Both the position numbers and the translations under genes were made by a program. This document shows positions 1 to 5,689 of a stretch of DNA of 5,689 nt, piece after piece (position 1 is the stretch's first letter; every line of letters begins with the position of its first letter). The stretch lies in NCBI GenBank assembly GCA_025353235.1, contig JANXQZ010000874.1:1-5689 (forward strand), read 5' to 3'. This DNA comes from Bryobacterales bacterium. Lineage in GTDB: Bacteria > Acidobacteriota > Terriglobia > Bryobacterales > Bryobacteraceae. A model generated the notes under the pieces. The model was not told the DNA's origin. It saw only the letters and a list, made by a program, of their open reading frames with translations, and ran no database searches.

Positions 1-15
1 TACGGTAACGGCCTT

Positions 16-250
16 ATGCAGCTCACAATTCTCGACGGCGAACGAACGACCACAGACGAAAGCGCTGATGGCACATCGGTCGCCCCCTCTGATCTCTTCA
101 CGGCCACTGGCTGGCAGCTGAAACCCGAAGGGCTCTGCCAAGGCGATGTGTGCGTCCCGGTGCGAGATCGTGGCGAGCTGCTCGACGGCGATTGTGTCCG
201 CATCGAAGGATTTGCGACAGCGTTGCGCCGTCCACTCGTTGCTGACGCTG
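16..250 (+). pseudogene. N-terminal module of a redoxin/thioredoxin-like protein, cut off before its catalytic domain
   Basis: Frame 1 encodes about 79 residues that look like a genuine protein. The start reads MQLTILDGER, followed by ATGWQLKPEGLC (residues 30-41), GDVCVPV (43-49) and FATALRRPLV (66-75). From memory, this pattern matches the non-catalytic N-terminal module of redoxin-domain proteins in Actinobacteria and Chloroflexota, where a thioredoxin-fold domain follows. Here that domain is absent. After about position 250 the frame becomes Arg/His-rich (SGGRRRETFGHHHSRRYY) and resembles nothing, while frame 2 becomes a CBS domain. Frame 1 stays open to a TGA at 340-342. The ATG at 16 has no clear ribosome binding site, and the frame is open back to the window edge, so the true start could lie upstream. 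The family assignment is recalled, not searched. I read this as a truncated gene or one half of a chimeric join. Confidence 0.5.
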
Positions 251-331
251 CCAGTGGTGGACGAAGACGGGAAACTTTCGGGCACCATCACAGCCGACGA
301 TATTATCTCCGTTCTGAGGAATTCGCGGTGA
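236..331 (+). pseudogene. C-terminal half of a CBS domain (MgtE/CBS-type protein), 5' part missing
   Basis: Frame 2 encodes SLLTLPVVDEDGK followed by LSGTITADDIISVLRNSR and a TGA at 329-331. This is the standard end of a CBS domain: a hydrophobic strand, LPVVDEDG turn, the G-x-I-T strand, then the DDII-x-VLR helix. Such ends occur in MgtE Mg2+ channels and in soluble MgtE_N/PRC/CBS regulatory proteins. Only about 31 residues are convincing. Upstream, the frame turns Cys/Ser-rich without CBS features and meets a TGA at about 120-122, so the first CBS half and any MgtE_N or PRC domains are missing. The stop lies 7 bases before the NRAMP-family start, the spacing of an operon. A CBS partner for a magnesium-type transporter makes sense as an adenine-nucleotide or Mg2+ sensor, but that role is inferred. 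An intact copy would be expected to be several hundred residues long. Confidence 0.6.
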
Positions 332-333
332 GA
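327..333 (+). promoter_or_regulatory. Ribosome binding site of the NRAMP-family gene
   Basis: GGTGAGA ends 5 bases before the ATG at 339 and overlaps the CBS stop codon (TGA 329-331). This suggests translational coupling. An in-frame TGA at 315-317 with no other ATG after it makes 339 the first possible ATG start. Confidence 0.6.
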
Positions 334-338
334 CAACT

Positions 339-1592
339 ATGAGCGCCGCACCTTCCGCGCTGAAGCGCTTTCGCTACCAGATTGTTTTGTTCGTCTCCGT
401 GCTCGGCCCAGGGCTTATTACGGCGAACGTGGACAACGACGCTGGCGGCATTTACACCTACTCGGCGGCGGGAGCGAAGTACGGCTACCTGCCCCTGTGG
501 ACGCTGATCCCGATCACAATCCTGCTGATCATCACTCAGGAAATGTCCTCGCGCATGGGGGCGGTAACAGGAAAAGGTTTATCCGACCTGATTCGGGAAG
601 AGTTCGGACTGCGCACCACCTTCTTTATGATGGCGGCCCTGGTGATCGCCAACTTTACGAACGTGGTGGCCGAGTTCGCAGGCATCGCAACGTCGCTCGA
701 ACTGTTCCACATCAGCCGCTACTTCTCGGTTCCATTGACGGCGGCTGCGGTCTGGTACCTCGTGGTGAAAGGCAGCTACCGAAACGTGGAGCGAATTTTC
801 CTGATCGCCTGCTCGGTTTACGTCACGTACATCATCTCCGGCATCCTCGTAAAGCCCGACTGGAAAGAGGCGGCCATCTATAGCTTCAAGCCGATTCTCA
901 TCTTCGATAGCGGCTACATCTACATGCTGATCGGCATGGTGGGCACCTCCATTGCGCCCTGGATGCAGTTCTATTTGCAAGCGGCGATTGTGGAGAAAGG
1001 CATCTCGGCGAAGGAGTACATACAGTCGCGGTTGGAAGTGATTATCGGCTGCATCCTCACTGACGTGGTCGCCTTCTTTATCATCGTCGCCTGCGCCGGC
1101 GCAATTTGGTCGCATGGGCCCAAAGACATTCAGAACGCGGCGGACGCGGCCGTAGCGCTAAAGCCATTCGGCGAGTACGCCTTTCTGCTTTTTAGCATTG
1201 GCTTGTTCAACGCGTCCTTCTTCGCTGCCTGCATCCTGCCTCTCTCCACCGCATACACGGTGTGCGAGGGGCTTGGATTCGAATCCGGCGTGGACCGGAA
1301 ATTCAGCGAAGCGCCCATCTTCTATTGGCTCTACACGCTGCTGGTCGTCTTAGGCGCGGCAGTCATCCTGATTCCCCACGTCGATCTAGTGCAAATGGTC
1401 CTGTTCTCCCAAGTCATCAACGGCGTCCTTTTGCCCTTCGTATTGATCTACATGATTCTGCTAATCAACCGCAAAGGCTTGATGAAGGAGTGGACAAATT
1501 CCGGCTTCTACAACGCGATCTCCTGGGCGTCGGTCGCCATCATGATTGGGCTAACGTTGGCTCTGGTAGCCATAACCATCAAGGGCGGATAA
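339..1592 (+). CDS. NRAMP-related divalent metal transporter, probably magnesium-type (NRMT)
   Basis: This 417-residue inner-membrane protein has the full SLC11/NRAMP layout of about 11 hydrophobic segments. Family landmarks include GPG (23-25) in helix 1, the helix-3 motif TNVVAEFAGIA, the NVERIF segment, and QVINGVLLPFVL late in the protein. The metal-site motifs differ from Mn/Fe transporters. Canonical helix-1 DPGN is D34-A-G-G37 here, keeping the Asp but replacing Asn with Gly. The canonical helix-6 Met-Pro-His is A206-P-W208, losing the Met that favours transition metals. NRAMP-related magnesium transporters, described in Clostridium and Eggerthella, are known to lack this Met. Uptake of Mg2+ (and probably Mn2+) is therefore the best inference. 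It sits 7 bases after a CBS-domain fragment. No terminator is visible after the stop, and the convergent neighbour ends 12 bases away. The fold is near certain; the substrate is a prediction. Confidence 0.93.
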   Translation: MSAAPSALKRFRYQIVLFVSVLGPGLITANVDNDAGGIYTYSAAGAKYGYLPLWTLIPITILLIITQEMSSRMGAVTGKGLSDLIREEFGLRTTFFMMAALVIANFTNVVAEFAGIATSLELFHISRYFSVPLTAAAVWYLVVKGSYRNVERIFLIACSVYVTYIISGILVKPDWKEAAIYSFKPILIFDSGYIYMLIGMVGTSIAPWMQFYLQAAIVEKGISAKEYIQSRLEVIIGCILTDVVAFFIIVACAGAIWSHGPKDIQNAADAAVALKPFGEYAFLLFSIGLFNASFFAACILPLSTAYTVCEGLGFESGVDRKFSEAPIFYWLYTLLVVLGAAVILIPHVDLVQMVLFSQVINGVLLPFVLIYMILLINRKGLMKEWTNSGFYNAISWASVAIMIGLTLALVAITIKGG

Positions 1593-1604
1593 ACTCGGGG
1601 CGTC

Positions 1605-2996
1605 TTAACGGCGCGCCAAATGATGCCCGGGTGTCTTCGCGGGAGACGCAGCAGGCGCGCCGAATCGAATCTCCATCGCGGTATTCTTCTCGAACTCCAC
1701 TTCCTTGCCGCGCGAGATAATCGTCGAGTAGACCGACCAGGCTAGCCCGTAAAATCCGAGCACCGTTCCCGCCGTGCGCGAGGCTCGCGCGGCTGCCGCT
1801 CCCAAGAGTCCGAAACCGGAGATGCCCGCCGTCGCTCGTCCGCCGCCGTTGCCGCTGGCAGTAGGCACTCCCAGTCGATTCCGGTCGACATCGTTGTCTA
1901 ATGACCGAGTTGCGACAGCCAGCGCGAGCAGCGGCCCCAGCAGCCTGGTCTTCGATTCGGTCGCCTTCGCATCCCCTTCCGAGTCCACTTTGACTTGAGC
2001 CCGCGGATCCGATTCCACTCCCGCCAATTGCGCCTCCATGCGCTGCAACTCGAGAGCTGGAACGGACGTGATCGCAGGCGGCTCCACATGATCGAACGTG
2101 AATCGCAACTGACCGCCTCGATGGAACCAGCGCGCCGGCTGCGCCCGTCGAACGCGTCCGGTTAAGAGCGTGCCCTCGGGCAAAAGCAGCTTCTTATCTG
2201 TCGAGAAAACGGGTTGGGATAACACGCCTTCTACCTTCATGTCGGGCTTGGAATTCGCCGAACTGACCGCAGTCAGCAAGCGCACTTGGGCGAGAGACTC
2301 CAGCGTCGGCAGCCCGACGTTTCGCAGCATATCGAAGGCAACCTCCGCGTTTCCGAACTCAAGCGGACTGCTGAGGATCGCATCAAACCGCGTATTGCGC
2401 CGGTACCATTGCGGATGGTAAGGCAGCTTCTTCACCAGGAAATCTTCGAGCCACTCTTTCTTGTTCGGCCCTCTCACCAGATCCACCACGTCTTGCGTTT
2501 TCGCTTTAACCTGATCGCTGGCCTGCCTTCGAGCCGTGCCCAGGATCCCTGAGTTGCCGCGAATCTTGCCTTTGGAAGGACGCGGCGCGACGTAGAGCGT
2601 CGGCAGGCCGGTCGAGTCCAGCGCTTTGATTGGGACCGTGCGACCGTCCGGCATCAGCACATCGGTAAACTGAACGCGAGCCCAATGCAGCGGCGTGAAG
2701 TCGCCTTGCACGATGGCTTGATAACGGACCATCTTGGACGCCGGGTCGAGCTTGGTCACATGCCCTTGCAGCTCAACGCCCGCCGGAACCACGATGCGGT
2801 CAAAGGCGTAAATGGGTTCGATTAGCTTAGCTCGAACCGGCTCGCCATCCCGCATGTGCAGCCGCCGCGTAATATAAACGCGGAGAGGCGCACCGGAATT
2901 CACCACTAGCGGGACTTGAACAACCGGCGCATTTTCACCGCTCGCCACGCAAGCGACGACTAGCAGTATGGGTAAAATCAGCTTCGGTACGGACAC
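1605..2996 (-). CDS. Exported protein with repeated TrbI/VirB10-like beta units, function unknown
   Basis: This 463-residue protein begins with a short signal sequence (K5, hydrophobic 6-15, small residues 16-20). It uses a GTG start at 2996; no ATG, GTG or TTG lies between it and the in-frame stop at 3053-3051. Two similar units are visible. Unit 1 (about 35-124) contains RAKLIEPIYAFDRIVVPAG then LQGHV. Unit 2 (about 238-307) contains VEGVLSQPVFSTDKKLLLPEG then LTGRV. Each ends in a strand (ARVQFTDV, LRFTFDHV). A third related strand pair reads LPYHPQWYRRNTRFDAIL (191-208). The C-terminus has a Gly/Ala-rich hydrophobic stretch (about 391-427), then EVEFEKNTAMEIRF (432-445). The strand followed by (V/L)P-x-G-T/V resembles TrbI/VirB10 C-terminal domains, but no other conjugation or type IV secretion gene is present. 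A possible lipobox at C16 (VVAC) is weak. Its start is 34 bases after the KimA-like gene, suggesting co-transcription. Location is probably periplasm or envelope. Confidence 0.8.
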   Translation of the reverse strand: MSVPKLILPILLVVACVASGENAPVVQVPLVVNSGAPLRVYITRRLHMRDGEPVRAKLIEPIYAFDRIVVPAGVELQGHVTKLDPASKMVRYQAIVQGDFTPLHWARVQFTDVLMPDGRTVPIKALDSTGLPTLYVAPRPSKGKIRGNSGILGTARRQASDQVKAKTQDVVDLVRGPNKKEWLEDFLVKKLPYHPQWYRRNTRFDAILSSPLEFGNAEVAFDMLRNVGLPTLESLAQVRLLTAVSSANSKPDMKVEGVLSQPVFSTDKKLLLPEGTLLTGRVRRAQPARWFHRGGQLRFTFDHVEPPAITSVPALELQRMEAQLAGVESDPRAQVKVDSEGDAKATESKTRLLGPLLALAVATRSLDNDVDRNRLGVPTASGNGGGRATAGISGFGLLGAAAARASRTAGTVLGFYGLAWSVYSTIISRGKEVEFEKNTAMEIRFGAPAASPAKTPGHHLARR

Positions 2997-3030
2997 AGCC
3001 CCAGTATCCCACTGCGCTCGAAGCGACGGG

Positions 3031-4914
3031 CTAACCGCTGTGGGATTGTTCTAGATACCAAGGAATATTAATCACCGTCACACGTTGATTCCCACGAAAC
3101 AGCAACATCGCCTTCAAAGCTTGTGGCCGATTGTTGTGCAGGAAGTAGAAATACCAGCGCGATTCCACCAGTTCTGGAATCAGCACTGCAAAGTGCCGAT
3201 CCGGAAGCTCCTTCTCGAGCTTCAAGACATATTCGACGATGGGTCCGACGACGTATCGGTATGGCGATTTCACCACTACCAACTCGGGGATGGGAAGTCC
3301 CGCTTCCTTGGCTGGCCCTTCGGCCAAACTAGCCCAGCGCTGCCGAAGATCCTGGCTCTCATCATCCCCGGACTCGACGTGCAGCACTCGGATGTCCGGA
3401 GACAGGGACCATGCAAATCGCAAGCCACGCTCCGACACCGCGTCCCACCGGTTCATTGGCAACACCACCAGGGGCGCGCAGAGTGCTTCCGTACTGGCGG
3501 GGCGATCGAGACATATTTCCTTTTGTACCCGATCATAATGCCGCTTTACCCGGTACATCAGGAAGATCATTAATGGAATTAGCAGCATGGTGATCCATGC
3601 GCCTTCCACGAATTTCGCTACCAGCACCACCACCACCGTGACACCCGTTGCGAAGGCACCCAGGCCATTTAAGAACATGTTCTTGCCAGCTCCCTCTCCG
3701 CCGGCTTTCTTCCAGTGCATCACCATCCCGGCTTGCGACAGGGTGAACGCCAAGAAAGCTCCCACGGCATAAAGCGGAATCAGCCGATCCGTAATGCCTC
3801 CGAAAATGACCAGCAAAATCCCCGCTAGCAGCGCCAGCGCATACACGCCTTGTTCGAAAACGAGTCTTCTGCCCCGCAACTTGAGAGCGTGAGGCAGGTA
3901 GCCGTTGTTGGCAATCGCGCGCGAAAGGCGCGGGAAGTCGGCGAACGCCGTATTGGCGGAAAGCGCCAGCACTAAGAAGATGGATCCTAAACTAACCCAG
4001 TAAAAGGCACCCTTGCCCGCGATCGCGCCGATTAGCTGAGAGAGCACGCTCTGATAGCCCTGGGCGCCTGGCTCGGTAGCCGCGATGTGATATGCCCGAA
4101 CCAGGTACGCAATACCGCCCAGCATCACCATGAGAATTCCGATGATGATGGTCAACGTTAGCCGCGCATACTTGTCCGGCGGGTTCTTGAATGCCATCAC
4201 CCCGTTGCTCACTGCTTCTACACCCGTCATCGCCGTACATCCGCTAGAAAATGCCCGCAGAATCAGCCACGCTGAGATGGCTTCGGTTGCTGCCTTCAAT
4301 TTAGGCGGATCCACCATGGGCGTTGGGTGGCCTCCAGCAGCGATGGCCTTGACTACTCCCCAAACGATTGCCCCCAGCAAACAGACGATGAACAGATAAG
4401 TGGGTATGAGGAAGATCGCACCGGCCTCCGAAGCTCCTCTCAGATTCACGATTGTAAGAATCACGAGAATCAGAAGACAGAGGGGCAGCGTGTATTTCTG
4501 CAGCTCCGGCGCGGCCGAGACGAGCGCGCCGACACCCGCCGATATGCCCACGGCGGCTGTCAGAACATAGTCGATCATAAGGGCGGCGGCGGCCAGCAAG
4601 CCGGGCCAAACGCCAAGATTTTCACTAGCCACCGTATACGATCCGCCGCCTTGTGGATAGGCGCCGATGGTCTGCTGATAGGAGAAGTAGACGATGGTGA
4701 GCAGGACCAAGATGCTCGCAGTGATCGGCAGGATATATGCGACGCCAGCCATGCCTAGCGGGATCAGCAGAGTCAAAGCGGCTTCGGGTCCATATGCCGC
4801 TGAACTGAGTGCATCCAAGCCAAAGATTGGGATTCCCTTGGCCGGGCCAATTCTTTCAGCCTGTTCGCTTTCGGTCGCAAGGGGGCTGCCAAGAAGCAGT
4901 CGCAGTATCTCCAT
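3031..4914 (-). CDS. kimA: KimA/KUP-like proton-coupled potassium importer (APC superfamily)
   Basis: This 627-residue protein is close in length and plan to Bacillus subtilis KimA (formerly YdaO). It has a short N-terminus, about 12 membrane helices to near residue 450, then a cytosolic C-terminal domain. The opening is family-typical: LLGSPLATE, then GLDALSSAAYGPE (32-44). From memory, KimA binds K+ with D36, Y43, Y118, T121, S125, T230 and Y377. D34, Y41, Y116 and T119 match with a constant two-residue offset, G123 replaces the Ser, and T227 or T230 (in CTAMTGVEAVSNG) and Y382 (in LIPLYAVGAF) are likely counterparts. The C-terminal part has an alpha/beta pattern (PLVVLPMNRW, IRVLHVES) ending in the typical FLHNNRPQALK and VTVINIPWYL. 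KimA is inhibited by cyclic di-AMP in Bacillus; control here is unknown. AGGA (4928-4925) lies 10 bases before the ATG, and an in-frame stop at 4929-4927 fixes the start. Confidence 0.88.
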   Translation of the reverse strand: MEILRLLLGSPLATESEQAERIGPAKGIPIFGLDALSSAAYGPEAALTLLIPLGMAGVAYILPITASILVLLTIVYFSYQQTIGAYPQGGGSYTVASENLGVWPGLLAAAALMIDYVLTAAVGISAGVGALVSAAPELQKYTLPLCLLILVILTIVNLRGASEAGAIFLIPTYLFIVCLLGAIVWGVVKAIAAGGHPTPMVDPPKLKAATEAISAWLILRAFSSGCTAMTGVEAVSNGVMAFKNPPDKYARLTLTIIIGILMVMLGGIAYLVRAYHIAATEPGAQGYQSVLSQLIGAIAGKGAFYWVSLGSIFLVLALSANTAFADFPRLSRAIANNGYLPHALKLRGRRLVFEQGVYALALLAGILLVIFGGITDRLIPLYAVGAFLAFTLSQAGMVMHWKKAGGEGAGKNMFLNGLGAFATGVTVVVVLVAKFVEGAWITMLLIPLMIFLMYRVKRHYDRVQKEICLDRPASTEALCAPLVVLPMNRWDAVSERGLRFAWSLSPDIRVLHVESGDDESQDLRQRWASLAEGPAKEAGLPIPELVVVKSPYRYVVGPIVEYVLKLEKELPDRHFAVLIPELVESRWYFYFLHNNRPQALKAMLLFRGNQRVTVINIPWYLEQSHSG

Positions 4915-4939
4915 GTCATTTCTATCCTAGCCTGTTCTC

Positions 4940-4957
4940 GAAGCGCTTCCGCGCTTC
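4940..4957 (-). promoter_or_regulatory. Perfect 7-bp inverted repeat with 4-base loop in the leader of the KimA-like gene
   Basis: On the plus strand this reads GAAGCGC, TTCC, GCGCTTC. On the minus strand, which is the sense of the KimA-like gene, it reads GAAGCGC-GGAA-GCGCTTC: a 7-bp stem closed by GGAA, which fits the stable GNRA tetraloop class. It ends 11 bases before the AGGA ribosome binding site. It could be an RNA hairpin in the leader, an operator shared by the divergent genes, or a chance dyad. It lacks a T-run, so it does not look like an intrinsic terminator on either strand. The repeat is seen directly; its function is not known. Confidence 0.45.
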
Positions 4958-4986
4958 TTGCACGAGGGCCAGCGCTAAGCTTGATT

Positions 4987-4990
4987 AGGA
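4987..4990 (+). promoter_or_regulatory. Ribosome binding site deciding the GTG start of the kinase
   Basis: AGGA lies 9 bases before the GTG at 5000. An in-frame TGA at 4982-4984 excludes any longer start, and the codons between are not start codons. The Cys-rich N-terminus begins immediately after this GTG, which supports it. Confidence 0.7.
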
Positions 4991-4999
4991 CGAAAGCCC

Positions 5000-5689
5000 G
5001 TGAAGACTTGCCCCAGTTGTCGTGCCGCCTATGCTGCTGAGGGCGTCACCTTCTGCCCGCTCGACGGAGCTGCTTTGCGATCGGTGGAAGGCCTGGAGCC
5101 AGGCACTGTCATCCGAAAGAAGTATCAGGTCTTAAACGAGATCGGACGCGGCGGCATGGGAGTGGTCTATCGGGTGCGCCACCTGCTCTGGAACGAGGAT
5201 AAGGCGATCAAGCTCTTGCTCGATGTGAGTGCCTCTGCGGGCAAGCCGTCTCAGAGCTTGCTGTCCGAGGCTTTGCTTCTACGCCAGCTAGAGCACCCGA
5301 ACATCGTACGGGTAGACGATGCCGACTTCACCGAAGATGACAAGCTCTTCGTAGTGATGGAGTATGTGGAAGGCGAGAGCTTGCAGCATCGGATGAAGCA
5401 AGGTCCCTTGCCCTGGAAGACGGCGTTGAACTTTAGTGCGCAGGCCTGCGCTGGCCTTTCAGCCGCTCATCGGAAGGGGATTATCCACCGTGATATCAAG
5501 CCTCAAAACCTGCTCTTAACTGTAGGCGCGGACGGGCGCGAAATCTTGAAGCTGATCGATTTCGGAATTGCGAAAGTGCGCGAAGATTCCGGATTGGCTC
5601 GTACGGAAATCGCCACCGGCACCACGGGTTCGTTCACGGGCACGCCTGAGTATGCTTCGCCGGAACAGGCGATGGGGATGCGCGGAGCA
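5000..5689 (+). CDS. PknB-like Ser/Thr protein kinase with N-terminal zinc-ribbon stub (3' end outside window)
   Basis: The 230 codons present encode the front of a Hanks-type kinase. Residues 1-31 form a short zinc-ribbon-like stub: CPSC (4-7), then FCPLDG with C19 and D22, so three Cys and an Asp rather than four Cys. The kinase domain begins near Y42. It has the glycine loop G49-R-G-G-M-G54, the ATP lysine K71 (AIK), a probable helix-C Glu E90, and hinge MEYVEGESL (120-128). It also has catalytic HRDIKPQN (163-170), metal-binding DFG (187-189) and GTPEYASPEQ (214-223). All residues needed for catalysis are present, and the R before D165 makes it an RD kinase, normally activated by phosphorylation of Thr/Ser in the loop, which is rich here (202-215). 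The rest of the kinase lobe and any membrane helix or sensor domain lie beyond the window, so the signal and targets cannot be named. It is divergent from the potassium importer, which alone does not prove a link. Confidence 0.93.
   Translation, partial: MKTCPSCRAAYAAEGVTFCPLDGAALRSVEGLEPGTVIRKKYQVLNEIGRGGMGVVYRVRHLLWNEDKAIKLLLDVSASAGKPSQSLLSEALLLRQLEHPNIVRVDDADFTEDDKLFVVMEYVEGESLQHRMKQGPLPWKTALNFSAQACAGLSAAHRKGIIHRDIKPQNLLLTVGADGREILKLIDFGIAKVREDSGLARTEIATGTTGSFTGTPEYASPEQAMGMRGA

Larger units (their letters stand above)
4915..4999. other. Divergent intergenic region between the KimA-like gene and the kinase gene
   Basis: These 85 bases should contain promoters for both divergent genes unless promoters lie inside the neighbouring coding sequences. 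Visible elements are the hairpin at 4940-4957 and the ribosome binding sites for each gene (TCCT 4925-4928 on the minus strand, AGGA 4987-4990 on the plus strand). An adjoining pair of 6-bp palindromes, AGCGCT and AAGCTT, sits at 4971-4982. I could not identify a credible -35/-10 pair. There is no room for a full ydaO-type cyclic di-AMP riboswitch. Confidence 0.7.

Noticed and set aside
579..1115. A 178-codon open frame on the minus strand inside the NRAMP-family gene
   Set aside because: It is wholly antisense to a strongly conserved gene, its product is rich in Arg, His and Asp with no recognisable motif, and it has no ribosome binding site. It is a shadow frame.
1610..1660. Two copies of the 8-bp palindrome GGCGCGCC (1610-1617 and 1653-1660)
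   Set aside because: Both lie in the coding sequence of the exported protein in a G+C-rich context. Such a pair can arise by chance, and no flanking similarity suggests a repeat element or binding sites.
1593..1660. Bidirectional terminator between the convergent genes
   Set aside because: The gap is only 12 bases, and nearby dyads (for example GTCT...AGAC around 1633-1647) are short, coding and without a T-run. No terminator can be supported.
1605..2996. Part of a type IV secretion or conjugation system
   Set aside because: The similarity to TrbI/VirB10 is limited to short strand motifs, and no relaxase, VirB4, VirB9 or coupling-protein gene is nearby.
4958..4986. Promoter TTGCAC, 17 bases, TTGATT for the kinase
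   Set aside because: The -10 match is poor (3 of 6), and it directly abuts the ribosome binding site at 4987, leaving no room for a transcript start upstream of it.
4915..4999. ydaO-type cyclic di-AMP riboswitch upstream of the KimA-like gene
   Set aside because: The gap is only 85 bases, shorter than that riboswitch class, and contains just one simple hairpin without the expected conserved junctions.
4966..4999. GGGC...GCCC pairing that could hide the kinase ribosome binding site
   Set aside because: The arms are only 4 bases with a 26-base loop; this is expected by chance.

Overview
The window looks like a chromosomal piece of an Acidobacteriota genome, probably from the Bryobacterales/Solibacterales side. 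This is inferred from three things: the moderately high G+C, a Ser/Thr kinase with an N-terminal zinc-ribbon stub, and a secreted protein of TrbI/VirB10-like beta units of a kind recalled from acidobacterial genomes. No rRNA or other phylogenetic marker is present, so the assignment is tentative.

Layout, left to right. (1) Positions 1-331 hold two gene fragments in different frames. The first (frame 1, about 16-250) resembles the N-terminal module of a thioredoxin/redoxin-like protein. The second (frame 2, about 236-331) is the C-terminal half of a CBS domain, as found in MgtE-type magnesium regulators or transporters. They meet near 230-250, which looks like a deletion scar or an assembly chimera. 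(2) 339-1592 (+) is a full-length SLC11/NRAMP-fold transporter whose metal-site motifs are of the NRAMP-related magnesium transporter (NRMT) type. It starts 7 bases after the CBS stop codon. (3) 1605-2996 (-) is an exported protein with repeated beta units, convergent with the transporter and separated from it by only 12 bases. (4) 3031-4914 (-) is a KimA/KUP-like potassium importer. Its gene lies 34 bases upstream of the exported protein's start on the same strand, so the two probably form one transcript. (5) 4915-4999 is an 85-base divergent intergenic region containing a perfect 7-bp hairpin with a four-base loop. (6) 5000-5689 (+) is the N-terminal part of a PknB-like Ser/Thr kinase that starts at GTG and runs off the end.

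The common theme is cation homeostasis: a probable Mg2+ transporter with a CBS-type regulatory partner on the plus strand, and a K+ importer on the minus strand. The kinase and the exported protein have no demonstrated link to either. No mobile element, tRNA, rRNA or CRISPR array is visible. The points most worth checking are the chimeric junction at the left, the NRMT-type metal site, the duplicated TrbI-like secreted protein and the hairpin in the kimA-like leader.
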